A DNA stretch of 46,985 nucleotides from an uncultured Holdemanella sp. Its GTDB lineage: Bacteria > Bacillota_I > Bacilli_A > Erysipelotrichales > Erysipelotrichaceae. Where the stretch lies: NCBI GenBank assembly GCA_900754615.1, contig CAAEDN010000121.1:1-46985 (forward strand). Direction: 5' to 3'. Both the position numbers and the translations under genes were made by a program. Positions 1 to 7,869 of this stretch are shown here, piece after piece (position 1 is the first letter of the stretch; each line of letters begins with the position of its first letter). The notes below the pieces were generated by a model that saw only the letters and a program-made list of their open reading frames with translations, was not told the origin of the DNA and made no database searches.

Positions 1-150
1 AAAGCCGCATTTTAAAAGTTCTTTTCGTCATGCCTAAATTTAATCCAATATTCACATTTTCAAAGATCAATTCAAAAATAACTAAAAATTCTAGTAATTT
101 TATATTTTCAAACTTTTTCATAAAAAAATACTTGAATTTTATATAGTTAG

Positions 151-1080
151 CTACTCTACAATATTTCCGACTAAATTACGGCCTTGTCCATTAAAGAAGC
201 TTGCACAATCCATAAATGGCTTGCCTTCCATTTGACAAGTTTCAATCACAAGTGTACCAGCATGAAGTCCAATGCCTAGTTTATTCTTGCCAATCTTTAC
301 TAAACTCGCAAATGGATTTACTTCATCCAAATAGCTTGCCTTTAAGATTTTAAATTTTTTTCCTTTTAATAATACATAAGCACCCGGTGCATCTGAGAAG
401 GCACGAATTTGATTCAAGATGTGTGCATCATCCTGATTCAAATCAATATGTTCTTCTTCTTTTGATAAAACAGGAGAGAATACAACCTGACTTTCATCCT
501 GCTCTTTATATACCGCGTTTCCTGAACAAATTTCTTCAAAATGCTCAAGTAATAATTCAGAAGCACAGATTGCCATCTTATCAAATAAAGATGTGGAATT
601 ATCTTCAGGCAAGATTTCAATTTTCTTTTGTGCAAGAACAGGGCCAGCATCCATTCTAGGTGCCATCTTCATTAAAGACATGCCACTGACTTTATCGCCA
701 TTCCAAATGGCTCTTTGGATTGGGGCTCCCCCTCTATATTTAGGAAGCAAAGATCCATGAAGATTGACACAACCATACTTAGGAAAGTCTAAAACTTCTT
801 TTGGCACAATCTGTCCATAAGCACATGTAACAATTAAATCGGGTTTATAATCAAGAATCTCTTGATAATCATCGCGAATCTTTACCGGCTGAAAAACAGG
901 AATGTCATATTCTAAAGCCACTTCTTTCACTTCAGAATAAACAAGCTGTTGTTTACGTCCTTTTTTCTTATCTGGCTGTGTAACCACTAAGCCTACATGT
1001 ATATCGTTTTCTAATATTGTTTTTAATACGACACTAGCAATTTTGGGTGTTCCCATAAAAATAATGCGTCTATTTTCCAT
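151..1080 (-). CDS. fmt: Methionyl-tRNA formyltransferase
   Basis: Formylates Met-tRNAi with 10-formyl-THF so that translation can initiate. The 309-aa protein has the N-terminal formyltransferase fold with the expected catalytic residues at family positions: N106 and H108 in VNLHGSLLPKYRGG, and D144 in PRMDAG. The QPDKKKGRKQ loop and the C-terminal domain (DAPGAYV) are present. The ATG at 1080 is chosen because GGAG lies 8 nt upstream; an in-frame GTG at 1089 would overlap that ribosome binding site. A TATAAT (1104-1109, minus) suggests its own promoter, divergent from rpsT. The first 150 bases of the window, downstream of it, show no gene. Confidence 0.96.
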   Translation of the reverse strand: MENRRIIFMGTPKIASVVLKTILENDIHVGLVVTQPDKKKGRKQQLVYSEVKEVALEYDIPVFQPVKIRDDYQEILDYKPDLIVTCAYGQIVPKEVLDFPKYGCVNLHGSLLPKYRGGAPIQRAIWNGDKVSGMSLMKMAPRMDAGPVLAQKKIEILPEDNSTSLFDKMAICASELLLEHFEEICSGNAVYKEQDESQVVFSPVLSKEEEHIDLNQDDAHILNQIRAFSDAPGAYVLLKGKKFKILKASYLDEVNPFASLVKIGKNKLGIGLHAGTLVIETCQMEGKPFMDCASFFNGQGRNLVGNIVE

Positions 1081-1130
1081 ATATATCACTCCAATACTAG
1101 AGTATTATAGCGTATTTTTTCGAAGTTGTG

Positions 1131-1159
1131 TTGCAATAAATCTAAAATTTTGCTATAAT
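1131..1159 (+). promoter_or_regulatory. Promoter of rpsT
   Basis: TTGCAA at 1131-1136 and TATAAT at 1154-1159 with a 17-nt spacer. TG at 1151-1152 makes it an extended -10. An AGGAGGT ribosome binding site follows at 1178-1184. Confidence 0.8.
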
Positions 1160-1191
1160 CCATATGCAATTTATGTCAGGAGGTGCACTTC

Positions 1192-1455
1192 ATGCCACAG
1201 ATTAAATCTCAAAAGAAACGTGTTAAAACAAATAACAAGGCTCACAAATTAGTCGTATCTAAAAAATCAGCATTGAAATCAAGTATTAAAGCCGTATTAG
1301 CAGCTGTTGATGCTAAAGATAAAGAAGCTGCTGTAGCAGCTTACAACGACTGCAGTTCAAAATTGGACAAAGCCGTAGCTAAAGGTATTCACCACAAAAA
1401 CTACGCTAGCCGTCAAAAAGCACGTTTATCAAAAGCTATTAACGAAATCGCGTAA
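1192..1455 (+). CDS. rpsT: 30S ribosomal protein S20
   Basis: Small-subunit protein that binds 16S rRNA. It is 87 aa, strongly basic, starts MPQIKSQKKR and ends in the KGIHHKNYASRQKARLS block typical of S20. The ATG at 1192 is chosen because AGGAGGT at 1178-1184 is correctly spaced; an in-frame GTG at 1183 lies inside the ribosome binding site. It is monocistronic, with its own promoter and terminator, and divergent from fmt. Confidence 0.96.
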   Translation: MPQIKSQKKRVKTNNKAHKLVVSKKSALKSSIKAVLAAVDAKDKEAAVAAYNDCSSKLDKAVAKGIHHKNYASRQKARLSKAINEIA

Positions 1456-1464
1456 TGAAGGATT

Positions 1465-1489
1465 AAGAAGTCGTATGACTTCTTTTTTT
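1465..1489 (+). terminator. Rho-independent terminator of rpsT
   Basis: Perfect 8-bp stem AAGAAGTC / GACTTCTT with a GTAT loop, followed by a T run; it begins 9 nt after the rpsT stop. The 125 bases between it and the holA terminator show nothing recognisable. Confidence 0.9.
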
Positions 1490-1615
1490 GTGTTTTAATT
1501 GATTTAACAAGTACTACAGGGATTCTTATGTTTAGATGAAAGATAATCATATCCATCGAAAAGGAACAATTAATAAAAGAATGAAGCCTAGCCTCATTAT
1601 TGGAATCTTTTAATC

Positions 1616-1647
1616 TTAAGAAAAAAGAACAAGGTTAATCCTTGTTC
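1616..1647 (-). terminator. Rho-independent terminator of the comEA-comEC-holA operon
   Basis: Perfect 8-bp stem GAACAAGG / CCTTGTTC (arms 1640-1647 and 1627-1634), then a T run on the minus strand. The stem overlaps the holA stop codon. Confidence 0.85.
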
Positions 1648-2576
1648 ATCATTAAGTTTAGACAAAAGTATTCAAAACCATCATCCTTATCAATCTTACC
1701 CATTTTCATTTGTTGATCAAAATCAGCTAATAGAGATAAATTGTAAAGCAAGGCTTCACTTGAAAAGCGCATAGCCTTCTGCATATTGATTTTTACACGA
1801 TATGGATTAGCTTTTAATTCTTGGGCAATACTTGCTTGTGCCTTTCCTTCATCCATTAATACGCGTACTTGAAATAGAAAACGAATCTGACTTGCTAAAA
1901 GTGCTACGATAGCTACTGGCTGCATATTCAGTTTTCTAAAATTACGATAGTAGGCTAATAATAAAATCCCGTTTTGGCTAAAAAAAGCATCCACCATCTT
2001 AAAGATGTCATTCATAGGTTCCACAACCAATAGATTTTGTACATCTTCTAACGTTGGATTTTTAGAATAAATTGAAATCTTTTCTATTTCATTTTGAATG
2101 CACATGGGATCCAAGCCCATTCTTGATGTCATCCAGTCCAATGTTTTAAAATCCACCTTTACACCATATTCTTTCAATTTATCTTGCACATAAAACTTTT
2201 GTGACTTTTCATCTAAAGCAAGACAAGAATATAAAGTCGCACACCCACTGATTTCCTTAACCTTTTTCTTTCTTGTATCCAATTTATCACTTGGGCAAAT
2301 CAACACAAGAATCATTTCGGTGTCCTTTCTTAAAAGAAAAGGATCCACTTCATAATTTGTCGTATTCTTACTCGATAAGAAAGTACAATTATTGACTATA
2401 ATCATTTTATCATCATCAAAGATGGAATAGGCATCCAAATCCTGTAATACACTTGAAATATCATCGGTTTGTGCATCATATACATTCACATTTTCTTCAA
2501 TATGATGTCTTTTTTTGATTGCATCCAGTTTCATTGAAACCATGCTTTTGTCTTTTCCATATAAAATATATATCAT
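1635..2576 (-). CDS. holA: DNA polymerase III subunit delta
   Basis: Clamp-loader subunit that opens the beta sliding clamp. The 313-aa protein starts MIYILYGKDKSMVSMK, the HolA/YqeN N-terminal pattern in the first AAA+-like domain, and continues through the collar domain (AIVALLASQIRFLFQV, AQELKANPYRV). It lacks a Walker A motif, as delta subunits do. The ATG at 2576 overlaps the comEC stop as ATGA, which indicates translational coupling. Upstream codons still open in this frame lie inside comEC and look spurious. The comEA-comEC-holA order is the common Bacillota arrangement. Confidence 0.93.
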   Translation of the reverse strand: MIYILYGKDKSMVSMKLDAIKKRHHIEENVNVYDAQTDDISSVLQDLDAYSIFDDDKMIIVNNCTFLSSKNTTNYEVDPFLLRKDTEMILVLICPSDKLDTRKKKVKEISGCATLYSCLALDEKSQKFYVQDKLKEYGVKVDFKTLDWMTSRMGLDPMCIQNEIEKISIYSKNPTLEDVQNLLVVEPMNDIFKMVDAFFSQNGILLLAYYRNFRKLNMQPVAIVALLASQIRFLFQVRVLMDEGKAQASIAQELKANPYRVKINMQKAMRFSSEALLYNLSLLADFDQQMKMGKIDKDDGFEYFCLNLMMNKD

Positions 2577-4420
2577 GGTATCATTATACCAAACATTCCA
2601 TCGTTTGTGACAACAAATCCCAAGTGATGCAACGAATAGATCGCGATACTTCCATTGGTATTGGTACATAATGCATGTATATTTAGAGCTTGTAAGTTTT
2701 TTAATGTTTCCATACTTGGATGATTGTATTTGTTCTTATAGCCTGCACTAATAATAGCTAAGCGACAATCGATTTGATTTAAGAATTCTTCATCTGAACT
2801 TGTATTCGAACCATGATGCCCCACCTTAATGATATCTGCCTTTAAATCATATGTTTGCAGCAATTGTTTTTCTATATTCTTACTGGCATCTCCCATAAAA
2901 AGATAGGTAAAATCATCATAGCGAAAATAACTAATTATACTCTTATCGTTTTCATCCTTAGCCGCCCTTTCTTCTAATAGTAAATAGAATGGATATTTCA
3001 CATCTACCTTTTGATTGGACTCTCTAATAACCTGATTGATTTTCACTTGATTCTTTAAACTTTCATATCCCCCACTATGATCATAATCATCATGAGTCAA
3101 AATGAGTGTATCAATGGTATAAATATTTTTATTCTCAAGAAAGGGAACAACAATTCTTTCCACATTATCACGATATAAATTCTGACCACAATCAATCATA
3201 ACCACACTTCTTCTAAAAGGCTCTACAATGATACTGCAGTCGGCCTGACCTATATTGAGGGTATAGACTTGAAAGAAGGGATTACAAAAGATTTCCAGAA
3301 ATGGAATCAATAAGATACATAGATATTTATATTGAAAGTGTTTGAGACATTGAATATAGATTATGACAAAGGAAGCTATAAATAAACATTGTGGTGCATA
3401 ATGAAGTGTTATATCTATACGTTTAAAATCAAAAAATTCGGGAATACAAAAACCAAATAGAAACAATACTCCATATAGCTTTCGAAATAAATTGAAACAA
3501 AGCAATGATATTAAATTGATTTTTTTAAAGTAGATCATTAAACAACAAACTAAAACAAGCTTTTGTACGATCCATTTGTGTTCTGTACAAAAATAAGAAA
3601 CCAGCTGTAATAAAAGGGGCACCACAAATGAAATAGAAAGGACTTGACTTGGGCATACACTTCCAAATAAAATAATCAAACTTGCGATCTGGTTTTCTTT
3701 TGTTTTAAAACAAAGACAGCTCAATTGATACAAGATAAAACGGGATAAAGAAAGTGTATAGACAAAAAGAGAACCAAATCCAATACTGAATATAAGTAAA
3801 AGAATTCTTATATGTTTTTCATCGTACTTTCTTTTCAACAAGGATAATACGATATAGTAAGCACTTATATAGCCATAACCAAGCATTGTATAGATTTCAT
3901 GAATCGATTCATTATGAATTCCATAATATAAAGATAGACAGACATCGGCATTCTTTCTGGATTTAAAAAATTGATATACCTTCGATTTGACTGAATTTGA
4001 ATATTTAACAACTTCAACATCCTTAGTCTTATAAAAGATATTTTTACTCTGATTGTATTTTGTGAAGGAAAACAAGGTGAAGTTATCATCTGTATGTATG
4101 GGTTCAACTTGTTTTATCTTTATTTGATCATGAAAACTTAAATCTAAATCCGTTTGTACTAAGATTTTATTACGATCATGTCTAGCTACATAATATCCTT
4201 TTTTGATTTCAACAATGGAATACATTCCATAGTCTGACGTTTTGGGTATTTGTATCCTATAAACCGATAGAAGCATCAATATCAAGAAAAGAAATAATAC
4301 TCTTTTATCTTTGAACCGATAGTATAGATAGATCAGAAAGCTAAAGCTAAAGCATATAATACACAAGGGATCCTGTAAGATCAGGCAAGCTAAATAGCCT
4401 AAAGCTACAATCAACATCAT
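2573..4420 (-). CDS. comEC: ComEC/Rec2 DNA-uptake channel
   Basis: Polytopic membrane protein that passes transforming single-stranded DNA across the membrane. The order is N-terminal TM segments, an OB-like extracellular region (about 60-140), the TM competence domain (about 170-370) and a C-terminal metallo-beta-lactamase-like domain. The last shows LNIGQADCSII, the metal motif LTHDDYDHSGG and GHHGSNTS. At 615 aa it is shorter than the usual 700-800 aa, but no domain seems absent. The ATG at 4420 overlaps the comEA stop (ATGA). Whether the organism is competent cannot be judged from this window. Confidence 0.92.
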   Translation of the reverse strand: MMLIVALGYLACLILQDPLCIICFSFSFLIYLYYRFKDKRVLFLFLILMLLSVYRIQIPKTSDYGMYSIVEIKKGYYVARHDRNKILVQTDLDLSFHDQIKIKQVEPIHTDDNFTLFSFTKYNQSKNIFYKTKDVEVVKYSNSVKSKVYQFFKSRKNADVCLSLYYGIHNESIHEIYTMLGYGYISAYYIVLSLLKRKYDEKHIRILLLIFSIGFGSLFVYTLSLSRFILYQLSCLCFKTKENQIASLIILFGSVCPSQVLSISFVVPLLLQLVSYFCTEHKWIVQKLVLVCCLMIYFKKINLISLLCFNLFRKLYGVLFLFGFCIPEFFDFKRIDITLHYAPQCLFIASFVIIYIQCLKHFQYKYLCILLIPFLEIFCNPFFQVYTLNIGQADCSIIVEPFRRSVVMIDCGQNLYRDNVERIVVPFLENKNIYTIDTLILTHDDYDHSGGYESLKNQVKINQVIRESNQKVDVKYPFYLLLEERAAKDENDKSIISYFRYDDFTYLFMGDASKNIEKQLLQTYDLKADIIKVGHHGSNTSSDEEFLNQIDCRLAIISAGYKNKYNHPSMETLKNLQALNIHALCTNTNGSIAIYSLHHLGFVVTNDGMFGIMIP

Positions 4421-4893
4421 AGACAAATATCATCCTTGATCTTATTAAATAAGCCATCGCCTATGCCTTTGACTTCTTTAATTTGTTCTAATGTTTGAAA
4501 TGTATTATTCTTTCGATATTCAATGATTCGAGAAGCAATAGAAGGGCCAATGCCGGATAATGTTTGTAGTTCTTCTAGAGATGCACTATTAATGGATATT
4601 TTAGGCTTTTCTTTCTTTTCCGGTATCACAATGACATCTTTATCTTTTAAAACTTGTGAATAAGAAATACTCGAATCATCCCCATTTTCTAATAGGCCAC
4701 CACTTGCCTTGATTAAACTAGAAACATTGTCTTGAAATTTCAATGTATATACACCTGGATTTTTAATCGCTCCCTTGATTTCGACTTGCATTAAAGTTGG
4801 TTTTGCCTTGGCCAGTTCTATAGGTGTATAGCGATTGAAGCATGTAAACACAAAAAACATAAAGGCACAAAAAAAGAGAAGAGCTCGTTTCAT
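4417..4893 (-). CDS. comEA: ComEA DNA receptor
   Basis: Membrane-anchored double-stranded DNA receptor for transformation. The 158-aa protein has an N-terminal membrane anchor (2-20), an SLBB domain (about 35-90, EIKGAIKNPGVYTLK) and a C-terminal helix-hairpin-helix pair (about 100-158: SINSASLEELQTLSGIGPS, then VKGIGDGLFNKIKD) that binds DNA. A GAAGGG ribosome binding site precedes the ATG. It is the first gene of the comEA-comEC-holA operon. No terminator is seen between it and greA upstream, so read-through from greA is possible. Confidence 0.93.
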   Translation of the reverse strand: MKRALLFFCAFMFFVFTCFNRYTPIELAKAKPTLMQVEIKGAIKNPGVYTLKFQDNVSSLIKASGGLLENGDDSSISYSQVLKDKDVIVIPEKKEKPKISINSASLEELQTLSGIGPSIASRIIEYRKNNTFQTLEQIKEVKGIGDGLFNKIKDDICL

Positions 4894-4934
4894 TTATATC
4901 ACCCTTCTCTTATACGTTATTTTTTGATGTTTTT

Positions 4935-5423
4935 TTACTTAATTTCTAAAATTTCAACATCATAAGGTTCTTCAACACGTCTAACTGTACAAACATCTCC
5001 TACCTTGTGATCCATGATCACTTCTGCAAGAGGTGTTGTATTTGAAAGCTTTCCATTGAAAGGATCCGCTTCAATTGTACCAACGATTGAGAATGTTACT
5101 TCTTGATTGTCAGATTTATCTAAGATTTTAACAACAGAACCTAATTTAACAACATTCTTTTTCTTTTGCTTTTCCGCACCATCGGATTCTGAAATGATTT
5201 CGGCATTTTTAATCATTGCCTCTAATTCACGAATACGAGCTTCAACTTGTGCCTGGTGTTCTCTGGCTGCATCATAGTCGGCATTTTCAGACAAGTCACC
5301 TTGTGCACGTGCTTCCTGCAGCTCAACGATAACTTCCTTACGAACTTTATGAACTAGGTTTTCATGTTCATCAACTAAATCATTATAACCTTTTTGGGTA
5401 ACGTAAAATTTTTCATTTGCCAT
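4935..5423 (-). CDS. greA: Transcription elongation factor GreA
   Basis: Rescues backtracked RNA polymerase by stimulating transcript cleavage. The 162-aa protein has the N-terminal coiled coil with the acidic tip (ARAQGDLSENADYDAAREHQ) and the C-terminal FKBP-like domain (VGSVVKILD-type strand, SNTTPLAEVIMDHKVGD). AAGGAG at 5433-5438 is 9 nt before the ATG. It has its own promoter (5455-5482). mltG lies just upstream, a frequent neighbour in this phylum. Confidence 0.95.
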   Translation of the reverse strand: MANEKFYVTQKGYNDLVDEHENLVHKVRKEVIVELQEARAQGDLSENADYDAAREHQAQVEARIRELEAMIKNAEIISESDGAEKQKKKNVVKLGSVVKILDKSDNQEVTFSIVGTIEADPFNGKLSNTTPLAEVIMDHKVGDVCTVRRVEEPYDVEILEIK

Positions 5424-5454
5424 ATGGTATCACTCCTTGTATTTAGCACAAAAA

Positions 5455-5482
5455 ATTATAACATAATCCTTAAATTATGCAA
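5455..5482 (-). promoter_or_regulatory. Promoter of greA
   Basis: On the minus strand, TTGCAT (5482-5477) and TATAAT (5460-5455) with a 16-nt spacer, in the short gap between mltG and greA. Confidence 0.7.
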
Positions 5483-5489
5483 AACATTG

Positions 5490-6581
5490 TTAGAGATTTA
5501 AGCCTAATTTTTCGCAGATTTGTTGGTGCTCTTCATATGTTTTTGAATAATGCACCTTTCCATCTACCTTATTGTAGATATCTGCCGCAAAGAATAGGTA
5601 TCCACCTTTTCGATCCGGATTTAATACAGCCTGAATAGCTTCATCCCCCGGATTTAAAATAGGTCCAACCGGCAAGCCTTCATTCATATATGTATTGTAT
5701 GGCGAATCCACATCCGGATTGGTTTCACAATCTTTAGGATCATTAAAATCATCATATAATGCATAACATACAGTTACACTCGATTCTAATTTCATATCCT
5801 GATCTAAACGATTATAGAAGACACCTGCAACTTTAGCCATATCTTTTTTGGAACCCGCTTCAAATTGAACAACACTTGATAGTGTTACAATTTGATGTAC
5901 AGATAATTTACTCTTTTTAAAAGCCTCTTTATTTTGTTTATACATCACTTCAAAGCGGTCTAACATCACACGTGTAATATCATCAATTGAAGCATTCTCT
6001 TCCAAATAATAAGTGTCTGGGAATAAATATCCTTCTAATTTGACTTTATAGTTAGAATTATTTAAATCATCCACATTTAAGAAAGAGTAATCCTTCGCCA
6101 ATTTTTTAATATAAGAAATATCATTCCATTGATTTAAAATCTCATCTGTGGAATACTTTCCATCATATACATTTGATATTTCGGCCGCAATTTCTTTAGC
6201 CCATTTACCTTCCGGTATTTTTAATACAGTGGTATCCTTCTTTAATTTCGTACTGTCTTGAAGATCAGTCAAAATTTTCTTTACGCTCATGCCATCATTC
6301 AATTCAAAGGTCCCCGCCACAAAATTAGAATTATGGCTGATTTTTGCATAAAGCTTGGCAACACTCATATTTGAAATTAAATGTTCTTTTTCTAAGTTTT
6401 GAACAACATCATTCAATGTGTCTCCATTTTCAATGGTAAAAACTACTTCTTTATCCCCGCTGCCCGTACTTGATAAACCACTTTTGAAAACAAAAGCACC
6501 TCCAAGTCCGGCAATAACTAAAATGCTTACAACGACTAATAGAACAACTCTTACAGAATTGACTTTTCGCCTAGTCGGCAT
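5490..6581 (-). CDS. mltG: Endolytic murein transglycosylase MltG (YceG-like)
   Basis: Cleaves nascent glycan strands at the membrane and so limits their length. The 363-aa protein has a short basic cytoplasmic start (MPTRRKVNSVR), one TM helix (about 12-33), a LysM-like region (ENGDTLNDVVQNLEKEHLI) and the YceG catalytic domain with VVQFEAGSKKDMAKVAGVFYN, the Glu of QFEAG being the likely catalytic acid. SPYNTYMNEGLPVGPILNPG is the conserved C-terminal signature. The ATG at 6581 overlaps the end of the DUF1292 gene by 11 nt and has GAGG just upstream; an in-frame TTG at 6599 is less likely. Confidence 0.93.
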   Translation of the reverse strand: MPTRRKVNSVRVVLLVVVSILVIAGLGGAFVFKSGLSSTGSGDKEVVFTIENGDTLNDVVQNLEKEHLISNMSVAKLYAKISHNSNFVAGTFELNDGMSVKKILTDLQDSTKLKKDTTVLKIPEGKWAKEIAAEISNVYDGKYSTDEILNQWNDISYIKKLAKDYSFLNVDDLNNSNYKVKLEGYLFPDTYYLEENASIDDITRVMLDRFEVMYKQNKEAFKKSKLSVHQIVTLSSVVQFEAGSKKDMAKVAGVFYNRLDQDMKLESSVTVCYALYDDFNDPKDCETNPDVDSPYNTYMNEGLPVGPILNPGDEAIQAVLNPDRKGGYLFFAADIYNKVDGKVHYSKTYEEHQQICEKLGLNL

Positions 6582-6828
6582 TTTCCTCGTCCTCAACAAA
6601 AGTGTTGATTACTTCTTCCACCATTTCCCATTCGGCTTCGGTTTCAATTGGAATTAATTGACCCTTGTCATCATAACGTGATGCGAATACTTCGCTCTCA
6701 TCATTTTCTGGGTCTTGGAAAACCACGTATTGACATCCTGTTTCATCACTATCAAAAGTGAATAGAATTGTCATCTTTTTTTCATTTCCATCTTCATCAT
6801 ATACATATAAACTATTTGAATCTAACAT
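6571..6828 (-). CDS. DUF1292 (UPF0473/YrzB-family) protein
   Basis: Small acidic protein of 85 aa. It matches the DUF1292 pattern (DEDGNEKKMTILFTFDSDE, YVVFQDPENDESEVFASRY, then a Glu-rich C-terminus). Its role is unknown; members sit next to ruvX and ireB across Bacillota, as here. AGGAAG precedes the ATG. It overlaps mltG by 11 nt, so the two are probably co-translated. Confidence 0.88.
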   Translation of the reverse strand: MLDSNSLYVYDEDGNEKKMTILFTFDSDETGCQYVVFQDPENDESEVFASRYDDKGQLIPIETEAEWEMVEEVINTFVEDEENAD

Positions 6829-6860
6829 ACATTACTTCCTTTCAAAAATAAAGGAGGACA

Positions 6861-7286
6861 CTAGAATCCCCCATTTTGTCTGTCCAAAAAACTCTGTAAA
6901 ATTTGAACGGCAGCCATCTGATCAATTACTTTTTTACGTTTCTTTCTAGAAACATCCCCTTGAAGTAAAATTCTCTCGGCCGCAACCGTTGTAAGTCGTT
7001 CATCCCATAGATGAACCTGAATACCTGAAGATTCTAATTTCTTGGCAAAATCACAAGATATTTCACCACGAACACCTATATCTCCATTCATGTGCTTTGG
7101 TAAGCCTAAAACTACTTCTTTTACTTTATTTTCATTTAATAGCTTTAAAACTTCTTCTAAACAAGCATCATAATCATCCGATTCAAAACGTACTGTCGTT
7201 AAAGCACGACAAGTAATATGAAGCGCATCACAAATAGATACACCACATGTTTTCGAACCAAGATCTAAACCAATAATACGATCCAT
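6861..7286 (-). CDS. ruvX: Putative pre-16S rRNA nuclease YqgF/RuvX
   Basis: RNase H-fold nuclease implicated in 16S rRNA 5'-end maturation. The 141-aa protein shows the family motifs in order: GLDLGSKTCGVS with the first catalytic Asp, VVLGLPKHMNGDIG, VHLWDERLTTVAAERIL and KKVIDQMAAVQILQSFLD with the last catalytic Asp. The ATG shares one base with the ireB stop (TAATG), so translation is coupled. Confidence 0.94.
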   Translation of the reverse strand: MDRIIGLDLGSKTCGVSICDALHITCRALTTVRFESDDYDACLEEVLKLLNENKVKEVVLGLPKHMNGDIGVRGEISCDFAKKLESSGIQVHLWDERLTTVAAERILLQGDVSRKKRKKVIDQMAAVQILQSFLDRQNGGF

Positions 7287-7537
7287 TATTTCTCTAGATA
7301 TGCGCGTACAAGTTCTTCAATGATTTCATAACGTTCGATTTTTTGAATCAAGTTACGAGCATTCTTGTGTGAAGAAATATACGCAGGATCATTACTGATT
7401 AAGTAACCAGCAATCTGATTTTCTGAATTATAACCACGTTCTTCCAAAGCATCACTTACTTCACGAAGAATCATCTTGATATTTTCACGACGAATCTCTT
7501 CCGTAGTAAATGTCATTGTTTCGGTAATGTCTTTCAT
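7286..7537 (-). CDS. ireB: IreB family regulatory phosphoprotein (UPF0297)
   Basis: 83 aa, matching IreB (TMTFTTEEIRRENIKMILRE, ALEERGYNSENQIAGYLISN, DPAYISSHKNARNLIQKIER). In Enterococcus faecalis IreB is phosphorylated on N-terminal threonines by the PASTA kinase IreK and affects cephalosporin resistance. Four Thr residues lie in the first 12 residues here. AAGGAG precedes the ATG. It is first in the ireB-ruvX-DUF1292-mltG run. A weak promoter lies upstream: TATAAT at 7569-7564 with TTTCTT 17 nt before it. Confidence 0.93.
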   Translation of the reverse strand: MKDITETMTFTTEEIRRENIKMILREVSDALEERGYNSENQIAGYLISNDPAYISSHKNARNLIQKIERYEIIEELVRAYLEK

Positions 7538-7605
7538 AATTTCACACTCCTTAACACATTTTTATTATATATGAATCCCATTCAAAAAGAAAGCGATTTA
7601 ACACA

Positions 7606-7626
7606 AAATGGGATGTTAAACACCCC
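7606..7626 (-). terminator. Possible weak terminator after the 83-aa gene
   Basis: Arms GGGGTGTT (7626-7619) and AACATCCC (7617-7610) pair with one G.U, followed by ATTTTGTG. The stem overlaps the stop codon and the T tract is poor. Confidence 0.4.
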
Positions 7627-7867
7627 ATATAAGATACATACAGTCACTTTTTTGTTGAATATCCTCTAACACAAAGATCCATTTAGGACAAGATTTTAGA
7701 TTTTGTTCTCGATTTTTCACTTCAATTATTGTATCAATAGAAATCTGCAGCATTCTTCTTTCAAAATCTTCATACGATTTATTTTGTACATCCAAGCCAA
7801 ACAGATCATACATTCTCGAAAATGCATCATCTTGAACTTGATCGAGATCGACTTCAATCTTATGCAT
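7616..7867 (-). CDS. Hypothetical protein, last gene of the exporter operon
   Basis: 83-aa acidic protein that I do not recognise. It starts MHKIEVDLDQVQDDAFSRMY, is predicted mostly helical with no TM segment, and ends KSDCMYLIWGV. The ATG at 7867 lies 2 nt after the stop of the downstream ABC half-transporter and has GAGGCG as ribosome binding site, so it is probably co-translated with the exporter. A role linked to the exporter is possible only by position. Confidence 0.7.
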   Translation of the reverse strand: MHKIEVDLDQVQDDAFSRMYDLFGLDVQNKSYEDFERRMLQISIDTIIEVKNREQNLKSCPKWIFVLEDIQQKSDCMYLIWGV

Positions 7868-7869
7868 GT

